Source of the DNA: Hydractinia symbiolongicarpus
Lineage: Eukaryota > Cnidaria > Hydrozoa > Anthoathecata > Hydractiniidae
Reading direction: 5' to 3'
DNA: 60,000 nt
Assembly: GCF_029227915.1 (NCBI RefSeq)
Contig: NC_079885.1
Coordinates: 6,822,001-6,882,000 of the forward strand
The translations under genes were made by a program, and so were the position numbers. The notes below the pieces were generated by a model, which ran no database searches, was not told the DNA's origin, and saw only the letters and a list, made by a program, of their open reading frames with translations. Below, in pieces: positions 9,901 to 21,297 of the stretch; position 1 is the first letter of the stretch, and every line of letters starts with the position of its first letter.

Positions 9901-12900
9901 TCTCATACTTTCTGATATTCACAGGCAGGTTAGTTTTTTTGGTTTGATGTATGTCTTCATGTTATAATATATACGATAGGTTTCTCAACGCAATCTTTTT
10001 TTAATAAACAGCCTTGGACATTTAATAAGATATTTAGAGATTGAGGCAAACAAGAATATATCCTTAGCTAGAATGCTGAACATAAAATCCTATAGATGGT
10101 GAACTCATTTATTTTGTATTTCAAGATTCAGCCATCATAACCTGCACAATTTGTCTATAGTGACACAATTAGAACTATTAGTTTGTAAAATTTGACTGTT
10201 CCACACCATTTTGAAATTAACCCCACTAACAGAGTCTAGCTCTCCATTTTTGTTTCTAATAATCGTCTCTTGACACCTTTGTTGGATTGAATTTTTTACT
10301 AGGTCCTGTATATCTGTCAAATGCATCACGATCTCGAAAAAGAAAATTCCTCCTTCATATCTATTTCTGAGTTTATTTTGAAAGAACCCTTGCTAAGTTT
10401 TGCAATAAACGTTGCAAAAGAACGTAAAAGCAGGTCCTCTTCTGATGAAGCTGAAGCTGACCTGGACGACAGCGAAGACAAGGAAGAGAAAGAAGAAAAA
10501 TCAAATTTGTCTGTGGTTACTTTATTTGCAATTCAAAAGAGGTATTTTTCTCTATTAAGGTCCATTTTTATTGTTGTTAATGTTACAGTGGACTCTCCAT
10601 AACTCGAACCCTTTAACTCGAACCGCTCCTTAACTCGAACGAATTCGTAGGCACCAGGAAAATTTCCGAATCAACTCTCTACTACTCGAATCTCCATAAC
10701 TCGAAAATCTCCTTAAGTCGAACAATATTTTTTGTCCCTTGAAAGCATATTAGGCTATTTTCGCTCTTCATAACTCAAACAATCTGAAAATTAAAGAATT
10801 TCAGAGTTTTTTTCTGATTCGAATATTTTCTACGTGTGTTCGGTCCCTTAGATCATTCGAACGAAGTCATTCGAACGCGCCGTTCGAATGTCAAATGTTG
10901 GAGTCTTTCAAGGATTTAAATGATAATATTAAACATATCAATTTGATCAGTGAACGAACTGTAACTACGGATTTTTTCATTACAGAATAGATTTAATCAA
11001 CTGAAATAACTTGTTTACGACTTACTTCTCACCCGTAAGGTAGATAATTACTCTAATACATCGTTTTCTTGTAAGGGGCTTATGTATAAAGGATAAACTA
11101 GCAAAATGTCCAAACTGTCTTTTACTCGAACCGCTCCATAACTCGAACGATTTCTGATTCCTCGTGAGAGTTCGAGTTATGGAGAGTCCACTGTATCAAT
11201 TTTTTTTTTTTTTTTTGCGCAATATTTTCCGCCTATGCATGAATGTTTGAAACAATGATGTGTTTTGCTTGCTGGATATCCTCAATATTTCCAACCACTT
11301 CTGTATGCCTTTTCCTCTCACTTGAGTGCAGAGTTCAGGTGGTTTCCAAAAAAGGTTTGTTTCCTGTCCGTAGGCGATATTTAGACTTGGTACTGAAGAT
11401 TTATAACAGTTTATAACAAATGCAACAAAGTCTAGCTGCAGCTAAGCTTTTGGCCGGTGTGGAAGATGTCTCGACTTTATACAGGGGCATTCCGACACTT
11501 TCTTATAAAAGAACCAACAACCCTTTTGTTTTGTTATTTATTGTTTTTTGTGATGTTCTCCTTATAGAGCATTGCAGAAACTGTCAATAAAGTTTAAAGC
11601 AAGCACGTCAGTGCATACTGTTCCACCTTCCATTTCGACAGCTTCTCAAGATGACCTATGTAAGTCTTCCCTATTCTAGTAGGGTGAACGGTTTTACACT
11701 TGTGATCTACCATGTCTGCCTTTCTAATTTGTGTCGAAACTCGGCAATTGCAGAGGCGAATGCCGACATGTTAACAAAGTTGAATTATTTCGGCAAATGT
11801 TTGCCGGTGTGGTTTTTGTTTAAAGGAGCTACAAAACGGATCAAGTAAGGTCGCCGATAACCCTACCACCTCGACTTTCATGTAAGTCGCTAAAGTAAAA
11901 AATCAACAGCCTGTTTTGTAGCCCCTTTAAGTTGGTTGTAACTTGAACTTAAGTTTTGCCCAAATTTTATCACTCAATTTTGTGTTTTTTCTGTATTTCC
12001 GACGTGAAACAAGTTTGCCAACATGAAGCAGGCGAATGATATGTCTTTTTTTCCAACGTGAAATAATTGAATTATAGCTGCTGGCAGCAAGTCAAATAGT
12101 TGTGAAAAACAGATTATGCAACTTGTGTATAAAATGTAGATGGTTTAGACCTAGTACTACAGTAAGGTTTACGTCATTTAACAACGATTATTTCAGTCGT
12201 GTCATTAGCTCATAACTTTAATTCCAAAATTAGTTGAACCAGCAATAATAACATTTTAATCATGAGAATAAGGCAGAATTTAAATAATATTTTTAAAGAA
12301 AGGATTTGGCGTTATAAACTGTACAATACAATCATTTATATTTCAGCAATAAGAGATGGTCTTTCGGATATTGAAGTTATTGAGAATACCACTGACAAAA
12401 ACCCACCCGAATCACTGTCTGTATCTGATGAAGACTTGTCATCGCCAGTTGCAAGTTTCCGTAGCCTGGAGAGCACTCTGACGACTGTATCTACTATATC
12501 CCTACTTCCTTCTTCGATTACTCCCATTGAAAACAAACTTGATGTTTCTTCGCACAACGAAGATGGAGAGACAACTTTGATTGATATTCAGTCAACGGAA
12601 ATAAATAACTCAGTGATGGAGGAATACTCCATTGTTTCTGAGTCGTTGATACATGGAATGGAGAAATTAAGTTTTGATGTGTCAATGTTAGTTGGCAATG
12701 ATGCCGTCGCAAATGACGCTGTTGTTAATGGACATAGTGAAAGTAGCGCTAGTGTAGTCATAAACGGTAAAACCGGGCCAGACGAAAGTATGACGTCAAG
12801 TGCTCACAGGCAAAGAACACTTAGTTTTGATGCAGTAGACGGTGTCGTGTTGGATGAGAAACCTGTGATAAGGTGAACTATTACTAACTTTTTAGTTTTA

Positions 12901-15900
12901 GTTCTGCATTGTGGATTATTTTAGTCATTGTAATGCTTCTAAAGGATATGCTTTCATACGTGAATGTTATACCATGTAGAAGTCTCTGTTCATAGTGTGA
13001 CTGGTTACTTACTTACCTTTCTCTTTCTTTCAGCACACCAAACACTACGAGTGACAAGGTATGGTGATGTTTTTACTATGCATTATTATATTATTTCCAA
13101 AAAAAAAAAAATTTGTTTAAAAATAAAGAAATGAATCTACAACTAGTGGATTATACAATAATAATGAGTGCTTGATGTGCCTTACCTAAGTTTGCATTAC
13201 AAAGATTTCCTAGAAATCCTGTAAACGTTACCGTTACCCATTGTGATTTGACATTTTCCAAACTGAAGCTTTTTTCTAAAACTTTCTTATTAACAAGGCT
13301 TTTTGTGATGAGGATTTGAACTATGGTTTTATGGTTTTGATATAAAAAACATTTGCTGTTTTGTACATTTTTTTAGTTTTGTTTTGTTGTATGCATGAGT
13401 TTCACAATATTGGAGCTTTTCTCAGCCTATTAAAGTTTTTCAACAGGTTTCTTATAGACTGGTTTCTTATATAAAAATGTTTCTTTTTATTAGACCACGA
13501 CACCTGTCGACATGCAGCAAATGGCTACCATTTTAAACAAACAGCAACAGCTTTTAAGCCAACAACAACACATGTTATACAGTCAGCAGCAAGAACTAAG
13601 CGAGATGAAGGGCATGTTAAAACAGCTGCTCAATCAAAAGCGGCCTGCTTCAGGTGAAAGCCCAGTTGCTGCCTCTGACACCACGGATCACGAGGATTTG
13701 AAAGTCTTCATGCAACTCCTGCAAAAGAGTGCCCTCTCTCAGTTCAGCAAAGCAAGTAAAGATTTTAACAAGTCGTGCAGTATCTTTTCAAGTAGTATTT
13801 GTTGTTGCAAGTTGTTGCTTGTGTAACAGATCTTTTTTTGAAAATAAAAATTAGGTGAGGCTTAAAAAAATGAAAACAATATAACCATAATAAATAAAAA
13901 ATTTGTATTGATATTTATTTTAGTCGTTTATAGCCTTACAGTTTTTTAGAAAGCTACTATTAAATGCAAATAACTGGTGTTAAGCGTTGTAATGCTTTAC
14001 ACCACCAAAGAAAAAATTTCTATGGGACAATAGAGGAGATGAGTAAAAACAGTGCACAAAAATGCAGATATTTTTTATGGATCAAAATCAAATTTCGAAA
14101 AAAAAATTCCATGGACAATTGCAAAATAGAAAAATATTAAAAGATTTTAACTGGATTAATTAAAATGATTTCAAGTTTTGTGTAATCGTCCTCTACTTCA
14201 CAGGATTCAAAAAGTTGTTAGCCAGAGTTCTTTTTTTCAGTATAACGGTAACGCCAATTGCTGACAAATAATTACACCAATTTTAGATTTATACTTTCTT
14301 GATTCCATATAAACAATAGCACAGCGTATCGACCAGTTTATCAAGGATCTTCATGCGCATGTGCAAAGTAGAGAGGATCGAACAGTTCAACAGTTATCGA
14401 GTGTTGTGTCCAACACCATAGCGATTAAGTTGGAGAAGACGATCAAAGGCGAGATGAAACAAACAGTGTTGAATGGTTTGGAGAGGATCCAACGTGAATA
14501 CTTTGAAAAATTAACCAATCAAATTGCGCAGGTAATAGTTATTTTTTGGTTGTATTTTTTTTTTTTTTTGAGTTTGCTCTAGATAGAACAAATGAGAGAT
14601 TTCTTTCAGGTTCGTAAAATTCTTGGGTTATGACTTCTTTAAAAATTTTTTAAAAAATCAGCTTTTTGTGCTCAAAAAAGTTTTTGTATTTAAGAGCAGA
14701 AATTTTCTCAGGCAGAAACTTTGTAAACAAGCAGCTTTTAAAATGTCAAAATTCGTAGTCTAAAAAAGTTTTCTTAAAGGCGGACGAGAGAGAAAAATGT
14801 CTCAAAATTATAAAGTAAAAACATTTTGTCTTTAACTAATTGTCTGACACCATCAAAGAATATTGTAGACAAGTCCCAATTAAATGATATTTTCTTGGAA
14901 AGTCTTTCAAAGCAATCAAAAAATGAAAGTTAACATAAAAGATTTCTTTGGTTCAGCTATCTTTAAGAAATTTCTGGGATTTTGGTTAGTAATTTAAGGG
15001 TCGGGTCGTGAAGACCAATGTCCCCATTTTGTTGTCGCTGCAGTAGAGATCTATAAAGTTTATTTTCCGATGTTTTTTTTGTAGAAATTATCTGTATGGG
15101 AGAGGACTCTTCGTGAAGAAAGTCAAGAACTCATTAAAAGCAAAGTAAGTTATCTGCCTCTCTTTCGCGTTGTTGATATTATGATTGTCTTTTTCTAGCA
15201 AAGAAACTTGATACCCCCTTCTAATAAACTCTTCTCCAATAGAAAAATGACATTGAGACAAACTGAAGCTTTTTTCTAAAACTTTCTTATTAACAAGGCT
15301 TTTTTTTATGAGGATTTGAACTATGGTTTTATGGTTTTGATATAAAAAACATTTGCTGTTTTGTACATTTTTTTAGTTTTGTTTTGTTGTATGCATGAGT
15401 TTCATAATATTGGAGCTTTTCTCAGCCTATTAAAGTTTTTCAACAGGTTTCTTATAGACATTGAGACAAATGACGTCACTTTTTTACCTGATCTAATAAG
15501 TCTTCTTGCAAGTAAACTAGTGCTTACCCTATGACTAATCTTAAATTGACCCACTAAGATTCCGCTCGCCACATTTTCTTATTTTCATTTTGGCATATGT
15601 AAAGAAATAGAATATCTTGAAATTCAAATAGCGCTATTTCGTGCGTCGTAAACATAATGCTTAATAGTCAACTGGATTGGATCAATGACTGTAACTACGA
15701 ACTACAAACGAACTAATAACATGAAATAAAAATTGCGAATCGTGCGCCTTCCAGTTCTGGGAACCGCGGATTGAATCCCGCTCGCTGCCAGCCAATGTGT
15801 TAGCGATGCACTAAGTAGCTCTGTTTCTATATTGAAAAAATTGCCTAAAAAAAATTGCTTAAAAATTGCTCAAGTCTTAAGTAATTCAAAATATGAGTTA

Positions 15901-18900
15901 AGATAAGTAAGTCTTAAAAAAACGTAAAAAAGCTCAGTACATCGTCAAAACGTTAACTCTCTGTTATTACCCTGACATAAGACACAAATTTCTTTTCCGT
16001 GTTCATATCTTTTCCTTTCTTCACATAGCCGCTAGCTGAATCGATCGGGTTTGCAGCAGCAAGTATACTCGAAGGGACGATTCCGAATGCGTACAGGGAA
16101 TCTTTTAAGAATGTTCTTCTACCAGGATTTGAGAAAGCTTCGATGACCATGTTTGCACAAATCAACGATGCGTTTCAAAAAGGGACCAAACAGTGTAAGT
16201 TCTTTTTCATGTAATTTCTTTTGCGTCGTGCTAAACATTTTAAGCTACAATGCAACTCCTTCCATGACCATATTTAACCAGATGACCATGTGTGAATAGT
16301 CTGTCATAGTTAGAAGGCTTTGTAGAATACTAATACTCTGGGCGTCACATGATTCGGCGTCAAAACGGAAGGGGTCTTAACATTACAAAATCCTCCTTTT
16401 TTCGCTTGTTAATATAAAATATTTGTATATTAGGAAGTCAAAAAAAGCTTGAGTGTACATAATATAAGCCGCTCATGTATAGACCAATTATTGATTTTTT
16501 TGGTAACACTGCCAAGTATAGACTTCCTGTGTAAGCCCTAATGCAGGAAAATATTAAACATCAAGAATGCAAAGCCCCGTGAAAATTGTTGAAAATGCAA
16601 AATCTGATGCTTGAAATGACGTTTTCTTGTTCCATGTAAGACATATTGTTTCCTGAACGAATTCTTTTTTTCCTGAACAGATACTTGTATAAGTATATAG
16701 CCCATCACCCGGCTATAAATCCACCATAAAGAGCTTTTAAACTTCTATAAACCTAGTTCAGAGGTTTTATGGTATGTGCAATTGTTTTTAGATGTGTATT
16801 TTTACAGTGGGTTACATCTTTGTGCCATGACAAGAAATTTTGCCACTTATCTATTAGCGACTTCCTGGTTCTTAGATTAAATAGGAAACTGTAAATGTTT
16901 TCTATGACTTTATTCTTTCCCTGGATGGTTAGCCTTTTTTTCTGTTGTTTGTATCACATCACCTTTTAATCAAAGTTGGATGTACACTTTGTACTAAAAA
17001 AATAATAGTTGAGTTTTAAATACCTTAGGTATTAAATTTCACGTGTACATGGGAGTTAATTTAAGTACCAGAATTTTCGAAATTTGTATCTGCAAAAGTT
17101 GAATTTTAACAAATATTTTAAATATTTAGTAATATCTTTGTATAAAACAAATGCTTCTCTTCGCCAATATTGCGAAATTAATACCTAAAATAACATGATC
17201 GTGTAATTTGGAAGTTTTTGATTTGGGAATCTACACTTGAAATTTTATTTAGTAACTCGTAACCCTCTTTCTTGTAGACCTTGAGCGTCTGGAAGGTCAT
17301 TTGGACGTAAGGAGACAGAAACAACAAGAAAAACAAGACCCTCTCATCAATAGTCTGCAAGATTTGGTACATTCCTTCCAAGGAACTGCAGATCGATTAA
17401 CTAGTGGGGTAGAAACCAACCTCGAAGCTTTGATGCAGAAGCAACTGCGTGATGCTACCGATAGGTAAGGCCTGCTAACAAAGCATGGTTTCTATTTAAC
17501 TATCGATTTTGTGGAAATGTGTCAATGTAAATGTTTTTAGCCCTGTGTAATGATTGTTGTTTGCGCAAAGAAGAATGTGTTGGTTTTAAACACGGTTCTT
17601 AGCGTCTGGAGGATCAGGGAGAATCATAACCTTGACCAGATAGTAAGGATTCAGGGAATGTCAGGATTTTTTCTTCTTTTTTTTTTGCTAATCATGAATA
17701 TGTTTTATGGTTGTGTCATATTCTGACGAGCGATAAATATGTCATGTTTAAAGTTGTTTATTTATTGGGGTGAAGAAAAAGAAGAGATATTATGTTCATG
17801 TTCAGTTCGGATATTAACTTCTATTCTTGATGCCAGCATGTAGGCTTAAAACTCAAGTTTCATGAAGACAAGGAGAAAAGTTTTTTTAAAGCCAACTGAC
17901 CAGGAGAAATGATATTAATTTCGTGCTATTTGGCCAGAGTAATTTAAGAAATTTTATATCAATAACTGTTATGAACCCTAAATTCATTTTTGTATTTGTA
18001 TTGTTACCAAAAAAAAAACAAGAAACCGTCATATGAACTGTGTGGCGTACAGTGTAGAGGCCTATTTTACTTTAGAATGCAAAACAACCTTGGGAAATCA
18101 ATCGAAGCTCAGATTATTCCATTGATTGCAAAGTCTGTAAACAGACATTTTGGCGATGCTTTCAACGAGTGGAAGACTAAGATTGATGAATCACTGAGTT
18201 TGATACAAAGCTCCACAGTCAGTGCGTCGATGTTGGTCGATGACCGGGATCCGAGGGTATGACTTTTAACATGTTTCTATTTTCCCACTAACGTGCTTAA
18301 CATGGTTTTACCGCGAACTGAGGACAGATGCTAAACGGAAGTTTAATTTCCTGTGTGGAGTTAACACGGTTTTATATACACAGACACGAATTAATACCTT
18401 TGATGGGTCAATACAGACAGGTGTCTGTGTTACTATTGTCGATGCTCTAATTCTGAAGTCTTTGCTTGGATTGTCAGGGAGTTTTTTCGTTCGTTCGTTC
18501 GTTCGTTCGTTCATTCGTTCGTTCCTTCATTCGTTCGTTCGTTCGTTCGTTCATTCGTTTGTTTTTTTTTCGTTCATTTTCGTTCGTTCGTTATGATATG
18601 TGTACTATCTATTGTGTTTTCTTTAGACTCGTGTAGCGGAGTTTTTAAAATTCGGCGACTACAACTCAGCTTTCGACGCTGCATTGAACGCTTCAGATCT
18701 TGAAGTCGTTATGTTTCTGTGCAAACAAGTGGATCCTGTGGAATTATTCCAAGCGAAGGATAAGCTGCCCCAGCCTACCATTTTGTCTTTGATGCAACAA
18801 TTTTCTATGCACCTCAACGAAGAAACGGAAACGAAAATAAGGTACGATATACGCAAAATTCGATCCTTTAAAACATTAAACTAAAGTCGCATTAGCGGTA

Positions 18901-19998
18901 ATGTATTTCGAAAGTTTTGCTGCGGTATACATATACATGGATCCGTGTTTTCTATATGCAAAATGTTAGGCGAATCACTAAAGAAAAAGTGCGAATCTAA
19001 CGGTAGACGAACAAGTAAATAAGTAAAAACGTTAAACATAAACCGTTGTGCGTCGTAAATTTTAACCCTTCCAGGTTGCACTTTGTTACGCTACGTTGCA
19101 TTGGTATAATACTTCCGGATTTTCAGTAAGATGTAATATCTCCCAGAGTCCTAATTATTGGCTATCACTCAAAACTACCTCTTAAATTCCTATGAAATCC
19201 TTACACTTGGTAAGATGTAATAATCTCCCTTAGGATAATGTTTAAAACAACTTAAAATTTACAACATAATTTTATTTGAAGAGGAATCATTCCAGCAAGT
19301 TTCGACACTTAATTAATCCAATTCACGTATTTTTTATGAATCAATTTTTTGGTCAAAAAGATCATATTTTAGGTCAAATTTCAAACAGAAGGAAGGTGTG
19401 GTGGTCATAATTTGGTAATTTTTGTTAAAACCTGCGAAATTCGCTAATCTTTCCAGGGCAGTTGTTGGAAGAATGAGGGATTTTAAAGCCGTGGAATATT
19501 TGCTTTTGCTGACCATTTAAATTGTGGAGATAAAAATCCTGGTCCGAAAATTTTTACGCTTGTAATTACATCAGATGCCGTTTTTTCGTATAATTTTCAT
19601 CGACTCTGCTTTTAACTTTGTTGAACAATTTAGTAATCTCTGTTACATTAATTCTTGTAAAAATAAATTTTGCCGGATTTAATTTTGGTAACGTCTTTAG
19701 CTTTAATTGCATTAAAAGCAGTGTTTGTTATAAGTCCTGTGTAACAAAGCCAACCTTCCGGTTCACATTTTGTATTTAACATTTTTTGTAATTTTCTAGA
19801 TACATGGAAGAATCAATCATGGCGTTGGACCCAGAAGACGAAATCACCCGCCAGCACATGCCGGCTGTTTTAACAAATCTTACCGAACAGGTAAACATTG
19901 CTATCGAGTGTTTGACGGAGACTGACCCATCTAACAAACAGATAAAACGGTTAAAGATGCTGGTGATGGCCTCCAAATCTCTCCTCCACGGAGATTAA
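3192..19998 (+). CDS. EDC4: Enhancer of mRNA-decapping protein 4 (EDC4/Ge-1), 21 coding exons
   Basis: Scaffold of the cytoplasmic mRNA-decapping complex in P-bodies; in known family members it bridges DCP1A/DCP2 and promotes cap removal. Exons: 3192-3229, 3843-3951, 5320-5419, 6750-6963, 7192-7408, 7630-7739, 8559-8738, 9101-9130, 9859-9928, 10303-10541, 11568-11659, 12347-12872, 13034-13058, 13494-13755, 14320-14531, 15085-15144, 16029-16194, 17278-17464, 18076-18256, 18627-18841, 19800-19998. All introns read GT..AG, all phases agree, and the sum is 1144 codons including TAA. Recognisable family segments include KFEWEEKYYSGNLV, LACVDSEGTLFVF, CLHEWEPHDGEPVSCLFFCD, YLILSDIHRQVLY, and the C-terminal YMEESIMALDPEDEITRQHM. 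It is shorter than human EDC4 (about 1400 residues), mostly in the N-terminus and linker. The first exon and the acceptor at 7192 (an alternative lies a few bases upstream) are the least certain parts. Confidence 0.93.
5420..6141 (+). repeat. 20-bp minisatellite, 36 units, starting at the EDC4 intron-3 donor
   Basis: The unit is TTTGTGTACTGTCATTTTGG, with variants at the seventh to ninth bases (TAC, AAC, TAG). Units run 5421-6141 with one 21-bp unit at 5821-5841. The G at 5420 together with the first unit forms the 5' splice site of EDC4 exon 3 (AAAG|GTTTGT). Because 20 is not a multiple of 3 and the unit lacks plus-strand stops, all three plus frames are open, which produces long spurious ORFs of a 20-residue repeat. 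Confidence 0.97.
9179..9614 (+). mobile_element. Non-autonomous Helitron-like element in EDC4 intron 8
   Basis: It starts TCTATTATACTAAG, preceded by A (9178), and ends CTTATCGTCTAG followed by T (9615). This is the Helitron rule of insertion between A and T with 5' TC and 3' CTRR. A weak hairpin (CCT..AGG) precedes the 3' terminus. Internal sequence (a GAGGCCAAATAACTTGGAA stretch and the AACCCTGATATCTCTGTAAC area) recurs in the copy starting at 33302. No ORF. Confidence 0.7.
10586..11193. mobile_element. pogo-like MITE in EDC4 intron 10
   Basis: Perfect 24-bp terminal inverted repeats (outer end CAGTGGACTCTCCATAACTC, continuing GAAC) are flanked by TA at 10584-10585 and 11194-11195. Both subterminal regions repeat an AACTCGAAC motif several times. 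There is no ORF. The sequence style is that of pogo/Tigger-derived MITEs. Confidence 0.9.
11568..13058 (+). other. EDC4: EDC4 linker exons 11-13
   Basis: Exon 11 (ALQKLSIKFKASTSVHTVPP) matches the end of the EDC4 conserved N-terminal half. Exon 12 (526 nt) is a serine/threonine- and acid-rich linker, for example SLSVSDEDLSSPVASFRSLE, expected to be disordered. Exon 13 is a 25-nt microexon, TPNTTSDK. The linker is the least conserved part of the family, so the assignment rests on position and reading-frame continuity. Confidence 0.8.
13260..13459 (+). repeat. 200-bp direct repeat, copy 1 (EDC4 intron 13)
   Basis: The segment from AAACTGAAGCTTTTTTC to TTTCTTATAGAC is almost identical to 15260-15459, exactly 2000 bases downstream. 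This copy has no obvious target duplication at its edges, so it may be the source. It contains no ORF. Confidence 0.9.
15263..15470 (+). repeat. 200-bp direct repeat, copy 2, flanked by a 14-bp duplication (EDC4 intron 16)
   Basis: A copy of 13260-13459 with a few substitutions. The 14-mer GACATTGAGACAAA occurs at 15249-15262 and again at 15457-15470, bracketing the copied segment. The flanking duplication shows that copy 2 is an insertion of about 208 bp. Confidence 0.85.
15741..15830 (+). repeat. Possible tRNA-derived SINE fragment
   Basis: The segment GCGGATTGAATCCCGCTCGC resembles a pol III B box in a T-arm context. A matching A box is not clear and no length boundary can be set. It lies in EDC4 intron 16. 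Confidence 0.25.
18488..18592 (+). repeat. CGTT tetranucleotide microsatellite (EDC4 intron 19)
   Basis: CGTT/TCGT units with occasional CATT and CCTT interruptions, broken by a short T run near 18560. Confidence 0.95.
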
Positions 19999-20425
19999 CA
20001 TTCACACAACAAGTTGACACGAAGTAACTGAGACTACCGTAAAAAATGACCTACCTCCTACCAAATCTGAGACGAATGGATACGCGTTGGAGAGAGCGAT
20101 TTAGTAAGCAGATATTTATGAAAGTGGACACACAAACATAGTTTTTTTCTAACTTTTTAGTCGTAGTATAAATACGAATGTTTTTGTTGAGTTTTTTAAT
20201 TGTTAAAGTTCAGTGTCTGACTTCATGCCAGCGAGATGTGTGTTTTTATTTTAATTTTCAATTTGTTATCTTCATGCCAGTGTGACGGGTTTTTTCAACT
20301 TGTTGAAATGTCCTTCCGATTCTACTTTCTCAGACTGAGCGCGAGCGATGCGATATTTTTGCCACCTTTTTTTAAGGATTCATGTTGGATTAAAAATTTT
20401 GTTTGTTTGCGTCCTCTTAGCATGA

Positions 20426-20431
20426 AATAAA
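20426..20431 (+). terminator. Candidate EDC4 polyadenylation signal
   Basis: AATAAA lies about 430 bases after the EDC4 stop codon, followed by a TTGTGTGGGATTGTTTTGG stretch that could serve as the downstream GU-rich element. It is a canonical hexamer in the right place; use is inferred. Confidence 0.5.
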
Positions 20432-21297
20432 ATGAAATGAACGGTTACAAAATATTGTGTGGGATTGTTTTGGTTGAAATAATAATTCTCTTTTCAAACA
20501 TTTCACATGTTACACAATTAGGCCTCTCACACCTCCTAAAGTTCCTAAAATAAGATAATAAGGAGGTCAATTCCTGGAATCCTCCTTAAATTATGTAAAT
20601 GCTCCTAAAATTCGTAAAAAAATGCAGTTATGTATGTCTGTTTGATTTACATTTGCTGTGCAGCATATTACCATGTGCGGAATGAATTTTGTATGAACAT
20701 GTAACTGTGATATTGCATTTCTGTTTTCAATCCTTCCTCAGTGAGTATACATGCTATCTCTCGACTCATTTTAGTTGATTTTTTCAGATAGTATAAAATA
20801 GCAAGTAAATGACAAAAAACCTCTTAAATGGGAAAAGCGGTATACATGGTTAAAACAGTCTAACATATTATAAACTTTTATGTAAGTCATTCAGAATAGA
20901 TAGTGGCAGTGCCCAAATCGCAGCAAACGTCATTAGGCCTTAAAAAACAGAAATTTGCAACTGGGCAATCCACACAGAGAACATTTTAAGTTAAATCATT
21001 GATTTTCTAGTGCAGAAAACGACTTTAAGTATAGTTTGCAGTTCTGCATCTCTCTATATGTAAAAGATGAATTGATTCAAGATTTCAGTGATCTTTCTAT
21101 CACTTTCAATTTTTAAAATTCAGAAGCGATATGGTGGTTATGTACAGTATTGGACAAAAAGAAGTAACCAGGCTGTTACTTCCTGCTGTGGTCAATTTTT
21201 GTTGGACATTCTACCAATGAACATTTTTACATCATTTTTAAAAGTTTAGCATTGACATGGAATGGACTCGTTCTACCTCTTACATTAGGATTTAAAA
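20432..21297. other. Intergenic, no gene seen
   Basis: AT-rich sequence between the EDC4 3' end and a transposase relic. A short GGAGGT/ACCTCC-rich patch with CTCCTAAA repeats lies at 20523-20610. No coding exon was recognised. Confidence 0.5.

Larger units (their letters stand above)
5320..10541 (+). other. EDC4: EDC4 WD40-domain exons 3-10
   Basis: Exons 3-10 encode the N-terminal WD40 propeller. Recognisable blades include VRVINHHTSSRVLLRGF (exon 4), RRVVWAPN (exon 5), SPDTQVLATCSLDGDVKFW (exon 6), FWRYLITGTARNSVLKIW (exon 7), a 30-nt microexon (8) encoding FDKYTDSAIT, and LDISAKYLILSDIHR (exon 9). Exon 10 begins VLYICQMHHDLE and ends after a long acidic insert (around 10440-10500: DEAEADLDDSEDKEEKEEKS) followed by VVTLFAIQKR. 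The same order is found in animal EDC4 proteins. Confidence 0.92.
13494..19998 (+). other. EDC4: EDC4 C-terminal helical region, exons 14-21
   Basis: Exon 14 opens with a Gln-rich coiled coil (QQMATILNKQQQLLSQQQHM). Exons 15-19 continue long amphipathic helices, including the family block AYRESFKNVLLPGFEKASMT in exon 17 and YLERLEGHLDVRRQKQQE across the exon 17/18 junction. Exons 20-21 encode the conserved C-terminal alpha-helical domain (FLKFGDYNSAFDAALNASDL, VVMFLCKQVDPVELF, then DEITRQHMPAVLTNL). In known homologues this region mediates P-body targeting and partner binding. Confidence 0.93.

Noticed and set aside
18308-18514. NERTNERT repeat ORF on the minus strand
   Set aside because: Translation of the CGTT microsatellite.
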